From Bacillus sp. SM2101 (GTDB taxonomy: Bacteria > Bacillota > Bacilli > Bacillales > SM2101): a DNA stretch of 64,000 bases. The stretch lies in the NCBI RefSeq assembly GCF_018588585.1, contig NZ_JAEUFG010000003.1, positions 62,001 through 126,000 on the forward strand, in the 5' to 3' direction. Position numbers and translations under genes: made by a program. The notes under the pieces were generated by a model, which was not told where the DNA came from, made no database searches, and saw only the letters and a program-made list of their open reading frames with translations. Below, one piece after another: positions 58,982-64,000 of this stretch (positions within the stretch are counted from its first letter, which is position 1; each line of letters starts with the position of its first letter).

Positions 58982-59101
58982 TTGGAAAAGCCTAAACGAA
59001 CGAGAGGACGAAAGAAAACTACAGTAAACCCAAAACACGAGGGGAAAGCTGAGCAGTGGCAGCAACTGTTACAATTAGTGGAGAAGAAACTAAAGAAGTA
59101 A
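58982..59101 (+). CDS. Small basic protein, 39 residues
   Basis: TTG start with a near-perfect ribosome site (AAGGAGG, 9 bases upstream). The product begins MEKPKRTRGRKKTTVNPK and ends with an amphipathic helix (WQQLLQLVEKKLKK). It has 15 Lys/Arg in 39 residues and no signal peptide. A perfect 22-bp palindrome with a T-run follows at 59276. I do not recognise a family; it could be a free-standing DNA- or RNA-binding peptide or the left-over start of a larger gene. The strong ribosome site and the presence of a following terminator favour expression. Confidence 0.55.
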   Translation: MEKPKRTRGRKKTTVNPKHEGKAEQWQQLLQLVEKKLKK

Positions 59102-59275
59102 AGCATGATAGGAAGGAAAAACGCTAGGTAGATGTAATTCACAGCACATTCAGGTAGATAAAATATCTATTTAGCAAACATGTGGTGCATAGTAAAACAA
59201 CCTTCAGCTCTAGGCTTTAAATCATAGTAACACGTAGACAAATTATCGAATGTTCGCACATATCCCTATCTCCTA

Positions 59276-59306
59276 CCTTACTTTATATAAAGTAAGGCTG
59301 TTTTTC
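59276..59306 (+). terminator. Perfect palindromic terminator overlapping a repeat copy
   Basis: CCTTACTTTATATAAAGTAAGG (59276-59297) is a complete palindrome followed by CTGTTTTTC. The last bases are shared with the start of repeat copy 10. Confidence 0.7.
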
Positions 59307-59423
59307 TTACTAAGAAATACTCACGTTCACAACTAAAATTCGTGGCATCTTTTGTGATATAAAATTGTATGAATCACATATCATCTCATTTCAGCAATCA
59401 AGTTAACGAAAAAAGTATAAGGC
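59294..59423 (-). repeat. Dispersed intergenic repeat, copy 10
   Basis: Low end AAGGCTGTTTTTC, core TTCGTGGCATCTTTTGTG, high end AAGTTAACGAAAAAAGTATA. Reverse orientation. Confidence 0.75.
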
Positions 59424-59570
59424 AAAGACAATTAATATCACCACATATACATATTAGTACTGTGTTTATATGACTTTTTCAATTAATGGCATCATTAAAA
59501 CGATTCATTCGAGTGAAGAATCGTTTGCTACTTTCCATATGTACATCATCTAAAAACTTGGAGCTGAACT

Positions 59571-60089
59571 TTATTTCTTGAAGACATAGAATCCAGTTAT
59601 TTTCACAGATTTTCTGAAAATTATTGCAGCTGTTACGATTCCCACTAAACCACCAAAGCTATCTAAAAGGACATCGGCTATAAGCGGGGAACGACTGCCC
59701 GTAAACATTTGATGAATTTCATCGCTAGCAGCATAAATAATGATAAATGACATCGCATAGATCATGCATTTCCATTTATTTCGGAAAATCATCGCTAGAG
59801 CATTGAGTGTTAAAAAGCCTAATAAAAAATAAATAAAGAAGTGAGCACCTTTACGGATGAAAAACTCAAGAAATGAATAAGGTCCCTTACTTGCCACACT
59901 GATTTCCGATCCACTATAAGTAAATTGTATATGAGAAAAATAATCGATAATCCATTGCTTGTCGATATATTTTGCTAGTTGTGGTCTTAAGTCTTGCTGT
60001 GAATATGGTTGTGATGAAAAGTAAAAAATGACGGCCGCACAACTAATAACAGACAGCCAAATGAGTATAAGTACAGCTTTTTGTTTCAT
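59571..60089 (-). CDS. VanZ-family membrane protein
   Basis: 172 residues with four hydrophobic segments (about 5-22, 82-102, 107-124, 138-158). The family signature is present: YFSSQPYSQQD after the first helix, RKGAHFFIYFLLGFL, SDEIHQMFTGSR and DVLLDSFGGLVG. VanZ proteins are linked to low-level teicoplanin resistance in Enterococcus, but most homologs have no known role; the conserved acidic and His residues suggest a small transport or enzymatic function in the membrane. Start at 60089 with AAGGGGAT upstream. Alone on its strand. Confidence 0.9.
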   Translation of the reverse strand: MKQKAVLILIWLSVISCAAVIFYFSSQPYSQQDLRPQLAKYIDKQWIIDYFSHIQFTYSGSEISVASKGPYSFLEFFIRKGAHFFIYFLLGFLTLNALAMIFRNKWKCMIYAMSFIIIYAASDEIHQMFTGSRSPLIADVLLDSFGGLVGIVTAAIIFRKSVKITGFYVFKK

Positions 60090-60401
60090 TTATAATCCCC
60101 TTCTATATGCATATCCTTAAAAAGGTTGGTATCAAGTGTGGGAAACAACTGACAAAGGAAGCGCTGACCCTATACATACGTGGGATTTCCACCATCCACC
60201 TTTGCTATTTGCAGTTGCCCTTACCAAAGCTCATTGAACTACCTCACCCTGACCTATTCCATCCTTTTTTAACAGTTATTCAACTACTATTTATAGCCAA
60301 AATATTAAAAATTTATATCTTTTTTTCATTATACTCATTTCACTAGATCATATGACACCGTCAGCGTGTTCTTGACAGTTTAACAATTTGTTTCAGTTAG
60401 C

Positions 60402-60560
60402 TTATTTTACTCCTTCTCCTGCTATTTTTGCTGATAATTTACTTACTAATTCTTTTGCCGTTATCGTTTCAGAGCCATTGCCTTGTTGGTGTGCATACTT
60501 TAAAATGTCGAGAAATTGTTGTGTAGAAATGATCGGTTTTATTCCTTCTGTTTTTAACAT
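60402..60560 (-). CDS. Small hypothetical protein, 52 residues
   Basis: Reads MLKTEGIKPIISTQQFLDIL and ends KLSAKIAGEGVK; soluble, mostly alpha-helical by composition, no signal peptide or membrane segment. ATG at 60560 has GGAAGGTG five bases upstream. Codon use looks normal for the region, and the antisense frame is merely its shadow. No family recognised. Confidence 0.6.
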   Translation of the reverse strand: MLKTEGIKPIISTQQFLDILKYAHQQGNGSETITAKELVSKLSAKIAGEGVK

Positions 60561-60747
60561 AATACACCTTCCATAAGTCTTATTTTCAATTCATTATTTA
60601 GCATTGATTACAGTTAACAGAACAGATCGCTACGGATTTCAAGCCAATGTGAAGCCTTTTCTTTCTAGTGTATTCAACAACTAGAAGGGAAGACACCTGC
60701 TTCTTTAAAACGCTGACTGTTTAGTAAAACTGACAACTTTATTATTA
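60561..60747. other. Leader of the 52-residue gene
   Basis: No gene. It should contain the promoter of the 52-residue gene; nothing distinctive seen. Confidence 0.4.
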
Positions 60748-60909
60748 ATGGCTGTTTACGCATTGATTATTGCTTTTCGTTCTAAGGTATAAGTACGTAT
60801 ATATCTAACATTCGTGGCATCTTTTCTTCTTTACCAAGATGGCTAACATATAAAATCACTTTTTATGGTACTAATTTGATAACTAGTAACAAAGTTTACG
60901 AAAAGAGGA
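60748..60909 (-). repeat. Dispersed intergenic repeat, copy 11
   Basis: Low end ATGGCTGTTTACGCATTG, core TTCGTGGCATCTTTTCTTC, high end AACAAAGTTTACGAAAAGAG. A second, separate end fragment (GGCAACAAAGTTTATGAAAA) follows at 60915, so another copy may have been partly lost here. Confidence 0.85.
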
Positions 60910-61036
60910 ACTATGGCAACAAAGTTTATGAAAATACCCCTTGCTAAAAAATATAGTGGAATACAATTAGCTTTCGAGTTATCCAATGTTAATTGCGATG
61001 ACAATCGCAGGAAAGCTTCACTAACTGCACTCATTC

Positions 61037-61140
61037 ATTAAGGGTAATTGTTACTTTCGAATGAAGGTTAGAATACGTATACAGCTAGTATTCGTGCCAC
61101 CCATTCTTCAGTGGAAGGATAACAGCTTCATAAACTAAAC
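61037..61140 (-). repeat. Dispersed intergenic repeat, partial copy 12
   Basis: Core ATTCGTGCCACCCATTCTTC and flanking CGAATGAAGGT/ATAAACTAAACC; both ends are eroded. Confidence 0.55.
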
Positions 61141-61365
61141 CCTATCTTATCTTGCTGACATTTTAGTGGTGATAACCACAATATCCCTTAACCCTTTCTA
61201 TCTTTATATACTATTACTCTTTCAAATTCAAATAATAACCAGTACATTCACAAAAAATACCATTCTTATACTAGTATGATTTCTGGCGTTTTTAGTACCG
61301 TGACATGCACTTTCAAATTTACGGTGAATATACAGTAAATAACTTAAGGTGCGAGGAGAGTCAAA

Positions 61366-61800
61366 ATGAAAATAGTGAAAGCGTCAAATAGTGATGTGCA
61401 AACAATATTTCGGCATGCTAAGAAAGTAGCTGTCGAAAGCACGATGGGCTACGCTAAAGGGCATGAACAGCATGCAGTGAATGGCATCAAAATGGCCCTA
61501 AGTAATGGCTATTATTTAGTTGCAAAGGAGGACCATAAACTATTAGGCTGGGTTCTTGTTACAGGGACGATAGATTCTATTAAAAATACGTATATCGGCT
61601 ATATTGCAGACTTATATGTGCTTGAAGAACATCGCAAAAAAGGGATCGGAAATAAATTATTAAAAGCTGGCTTAAATAAATGTAAGCAACATGGTTATAA
61701 ATACGTTCAACTAAATGTTTTTGCTAAAAATCCCGCCAAAAATCTTTATGAGGAGTTTGGCTTTGAAGATCTCATTCACACAATGCAAATCAAGCTTTGA
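61366..61800 (+). CDS. GNAT-family N-acetyltransferase
   Basis: 144-residue soluble acetyltransferase using acetyl-CoA. Typical GNAT fold: motif A with the acetyl-CoA loop at about 85-103 (ADLYVLEEHRKKGIGNKLL, R/Q-x-x-G-x-G/A form RKKGIG) and motif B (NPAKNLYEEFGFED). The substrate, a small amine or protein N-terminus, cannot be told. Start at 61366 with GAGGAGAG upstream. A repeat element starts one base after its stop codon and may end its transcript. Confidence 0.9.
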   Translation: MKIVKASNSDVQTIFRHAKKVAVESTMGYAKGHEQHAVNGIKMALSNGYYLVAKEDHKLLGWVLVTGTIDSIKNTYIGYIADLYVLEEHRKKGIGNKLLKAGLNKCKQHGYKYVQLNVFAKNPAKNLYEEFGFEDLIHTMQIKL

Positions 61801-61801
61801 T

Positions 61802-61976
61802 AAAGGCTCTTTTCGTATACTTTGTTGCTATTTTTATTAAAAATGGACAATTTGACGAGTTTTATGAGTGCTCATTAATTGTTTAGGTAGAAAAGATGCC
61901 ACGAATATTAGCTTATTTGTGTTCACCTCTTTCGATGAAACGACCCATTCCTGCGAAAATTGATAAAAGAAGCCTT
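61802..61976 (+). repeat. Dispersed intergenic repeat, copy 13
   Basis: Starts AAAGGCTCTTTTCGTATAC, core TAGAAAAGATGCCACGAAT, ends GCGAAAATTGATAAAAGAAGCCTT. Longest and clearest copy; it begins one base after the acetyltransferase stop codon (TGA, 61798-61800). Confidence 0.9.
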
Positions 61977-62158
61977 ATACTTATATAGAAAACGCCCTTC
62001 TTGCTATTAATAAATGGGTGTTTTTCATGCAAAGAATATCAACGCGCATACGACTCTCTCCTTCTTTATCTATTAGTTAGCTCAATCAGTTCATGACAAA
62101 ACAAGAAGATATTAGTATAATATGTAAAAATATAAATATTTTGAGAGGAGAACAGCAT

Positions 62159-63424
62159 ATGTCAAGTCCTGTTTCACTTACAAGATACTTAATTCGGACA
62201 ATTTTATTTGCTGCAATCGGTAGTTCTATATTAGGTATATCATTAAGTACCATAATTGGCTTAGAACGAACCTCATTTGTTACTAATGTGATTGGTGTTA
62301 TCATTGGAGGTGCAATCATCGGTTCACTTATTAGCTTTTTAAATTACCAAAAGTTTTTCCGTCCAATGACCATGATCATTAAACATACGAATCGACTTGC
62401 AGAAGGTGACTTAACATCTCGTCTAGATGAAAACAGAACCGGAAGCTTAAAGCCAATTGCGATATCAATAAACGAAATGAGTGACGAATGGCACCAGCTT
62501 ATTACAAAAGTCTATGATGTATCGATTCAAGTATCAGAACGTTCACAGGAACTGTCTTCAAGCACCGAAATGAACAACAGAGCAACTGAGCAAATCGCTC
62601 TCGCTCTTCAAGGCGTCGCGTCTGGAACAGACAATCAACTCTCAAAAACAGCCTCTACATCACAATTTATGTCAGATATTTCATCAGGCATTAACCAAGT
62701 TGCTTCATCTATCCAGTCTGTAGCGAGGTTAACAGAAACGACAAACAAACAAGCAAACTTAGGAACTGAAGCGGTCACAAAAACGGCAGCACAAATGACT
62801 CAAATTCAGCAGCAAGCAGCTTTCGCTTCAGAGATTGTTAACAAATTCGGCGAAAAATCAAAAGCGATTGGCAAGATTGTTACACTCATAACCGAAATAG
62901 CTGAACAAACAAATTTATTAGCATTAAATGCAGCCATAGAAGCAGCAAGGGCTGGTGAGCATGGGAAAGGATTTGCTGTTGTAGCAGATGAGGTTAGAAA
63001 GTTAGCTGAACAATCTGGTAGTGCGACAGAAGACATTCGAAAGCTTATTGAAGAAATTCAATTCGAAGCAGATAAAGCAGTGCAATCTATGATTGAAGGA
63101 AAGACAGATGTTACGAACGGCCTTTCATTAATTAACCAAACTGGACAAGCATTCAATGAGATCGCCAAGATGATTGAAGAAATAGCTACACAATCGACAG
63201 AAGTATCAACAACCGTTGAGCATGTAAATGCAAGCGCTAACAACATTGTCGTGGCTTCGGAGGAAATTGTTAACATAGCGGAGCAATCTTCAGCAAATAC
63301 CCAAAACGTTGCTGCACTAACAGAGGAACAAAGCGCAACGATGGAAGACATCTCTCATGCGACGGTCGTTCTTGCAAATACCGCAGCTGAATTACAGGCT
63401 ATGGTTGGGCGTTTTAAAGTGTAG
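62159..63424 (+). CDS. Methyl-accepting chemotaxis-type protein without extracellular sensor
   Basis: 421 residues. ATG at 62159 chosen for GAGGAG 8 bases upstream; an ATG at 62093 is in frame but unsupported. Two hydrophobic segments (about 10-33 and 42-63) are joined by only about 8 residues, so there is no outside ligand domain. A HAMP domain follows (about 65-118), then the MCP signalling coiled coil with the hairpin tip ([19 protein letters not shown]) and Glu/Gln methylation-type helices. In the family the tip binds CheW/CheA. Lacking an extracellular domain, it may sense membrane state, cytoplasmic signals or work with a partner. The stop codon TAG overlaps the first bases of repeat copy 14. 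Confidence 0.92.
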   Translation: MSSPVSLTRYLIRTILFAAIGSSILGISLSTIIGLERTSFVTNVIGVIIGGAIIGSLISFLNYQKFFRPMTMIIKHTNRLAEGDLTSRLDENRTGSLKPIAISINEMSDEWHQLITKVYDVSIQVSERSQELSSSTEMNNRATEQIALALQGVASGTDNQLSKTASTSQFMSDISSGINQVASSIQSVARLTETTNKQANLGTEAVTKTAAQMTQIQQQAAFASEIVNKFGEKSKAIGKIVTLITEIAEQTNLLALNAAIEAARAGEHGKGFAVVADEVRKLAEQSGSATEDIRKLIEEIQFEADKAVQSMIEGKTDVTNGLSLINQTGQAFNEIAKMIEEIATQSTEVSTTVEHVNASANNIVVASEEIVNIAEQSSANTQNVAALTEEQSATMEDISHATVVLANTAAELQAMVGRFKV

Positions 63425-63573
63425 GCTCTTCGTATACTGTTCTATTTTCACTAAAAATGGACAGTACTATGCGTTTTATGAGATGTAAAAATAGAAAAGG
63501 TGCCTCGATCACTAGATGTGTATGTACTTATATGTTAGAACGAAAGTCAACAAACAAAGCGATAACAGCAAAA
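63423..63573 (+). repeat. Dispersed intergenic repeat, copy 14
   Basis: Starts AGGCTCTTCGTATACTG within the MCP gene's stop codon, core TAGAAAAGGTGCCTCGATC, ends GCGATAACAGC. The right end is eroded. Confidence 0.75.
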
Positions 63574-63588
63574 GTTACAAGGAAAGAG

Positions 63589-63619
63589 CATTCAGGTGGA
63601 GTCTATCCTTCACCTGATG
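63589..63619 (-). terminator. Probable terminator of the epimerase gene
   Basis: CATTCAGGTG (63589-63598) with CACCTGATG (63611-63619); one base unpaired. The minus strand continues CTCTTTCCTTG, a weak U-tract. Confidence 0.55.
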
Positions 63620-63629
63620 TCCGCATGGA

Positions 63630-64000
63630 TTAAGCTTCATTGTATTTTAAATACCAATCAATAAATTTACTTACTCCTTCTTTAAGTGATGTTTGTGGCT
63701 TAAACTCGATCTCATTTATTAAATCCTCAACATCCGCATATGTTTCTACAACATCGCCTGCTTGAAGGGGCAAAAAATTCTTTTTTGCAGTCATACCTAA
63801 CTTTTCCTCAATAGCTTGAATAAAGTCAGTCAATTTGATCGGGTTATTACTGCCAATATTAAATACTCTGTATGGTACATAGCTCGTTCCAGGATCAGGA
63901 TTGTTTCCAGACCAATGTTCATTTGGCTCAGGTTTTTTTTGTAATAATCTACTTATGCTTTCAACAATATCATCAATATATGTAAAATCTCGCTTCATGT
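63630..64000 (-). CDS. Sugar-nucleotide epimerase (GalE/WbpP/UDP-GlcA epimerase type), partial
   Basis: The C-terminal 123 or so residues of an NAD-dependent extended short-chain dehydrogenase/epimerase; the N-terminal Rossmann part lies beyond the window. Seen: the family segment RDFTYIDDIVE, a substrate-pocket stretch (VPYRVFNIGSNNPIKLTDFI), and the closing PLQAGDVVETYADVEDL ... FKPQTSLKEGVSKFIDWY. This C-terminus is typical of UDP-glucuronate or UDP-N-acetylglucosamine 4-epimerases of capsule and wall polysaccharide loci. It supports a wall-polymer gene group together with tagA and the dehydrogenase about 12 kb away. A weak hairpin lies just downstream. Confidence 0.88.
   Translation of the reverse strand, partial: MKRDFTYIDDIVESISRLLQKKPEPNEHWSGNNPDPGTSYVPYRVFNIGSNNPIKLTDFIQAIEEKLGMTAKKNFLPLQAGDVVETYADVEDLINEIEFKPQTSLKEGVSKFIDWYLKYNEA

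Noticed and set aside
60107-60346. 79-codon plus-strand frame after the VanZ gene
   Set aside because: No ribosome site, ends in low-complexity Phe/Ile/Tyr sequence, and no family resemblance.

Overview
The window looks like the chromosome of a low-GC, Gram-positive, endospore-former-type bacterium of the Bacillaceae. Evidence is the presence of comK, secA2 with slaP, the ywqB/ywqA pair, tagA, strong AAGGAGG-type ribosome sites, and many TTG/GTG starts. Very acidic surface proteins suggest a salt- or alkali-tolerant member; this is inference and no species is claimed. There are no rRNA or tRNA genes, CRISPR arrays, prophages or intact insertion sequences.

Layout. 1-5.1 kb: two tandem paralogous thermolysin-type (M4) secreted proteases; the first is cut by the window edge. 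5.7-8.5 kb: a frameshifted lipoprotein gene, then an MFS exporter-TetR operon with three operator-like palindromes over two overlapping promoters. 9.0-10.4 kb: an XRE regulator directly upstream of comK, then a DUF4064 membrane protein. 10.7-18.8 kb: an SLH-anchored Ig-repeat protein, a 1459-residue Vpr/C5a-peptidase-like subtilase, and a small lipoprotein. 19.4-33.2 kb: the S-layer block. It holds two convergent S-layer-type proteins with N-terminal SLH domains, an NlpC/P60-SLH wall hydrolase, a metallopeptidase-lytic transglycosylase-SLH fusion, and its shorter transglycosylase-SLH paralog. 33.5-44.7 kb: three tandem paralogous subtilases with pre-peptidase C-terminal-like repeats. 45-48.4 kb: secA2-slaP, the accessory secretion pair used for S-layer export. 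49-51.3 kb: tagA and a UDP-ManNAc-type dehydrogenase (wall polysaccharide). 51.5-53.7 kb: two overlapping genes for secreted Ig-like proteins plus a small acidic anchored protein. 54.3-58.8 kb: ywqB-ywqA (SWIM protein and SNF2 helicase). 59-64 kb: VanZ-like protein, two small ORFs, a GNAT acetyltransferase, a sensor-less methyl-accepting protein, and the end of a sugar-nucleotide epimerase.

How it fits together. About half of the window makes or remodels the cell surface. SecA2/SlaP probably export the S-layer proteins. The SLH domains would bind a secondary wall polysaccharide whose sugar precursors may come from the dehydrogenase, TagA and epimerase genes. SLH-tethered wall hydrolases and secreted proteases would remodel the wall and digest protein outside the cell.

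The most distinctive non-coding signal is a family of roughly 120-180 bp intergenic elements. At least 14 recognisable copies are spread through the window in both orientations. They share inverted ends (AAAGGCTnTTTTCG / CGAAAAnAGCCTTT) and a core near GAAAAGATGCCACGAAT. Two copies start at, or one base after, the stop codon of the gene before them.
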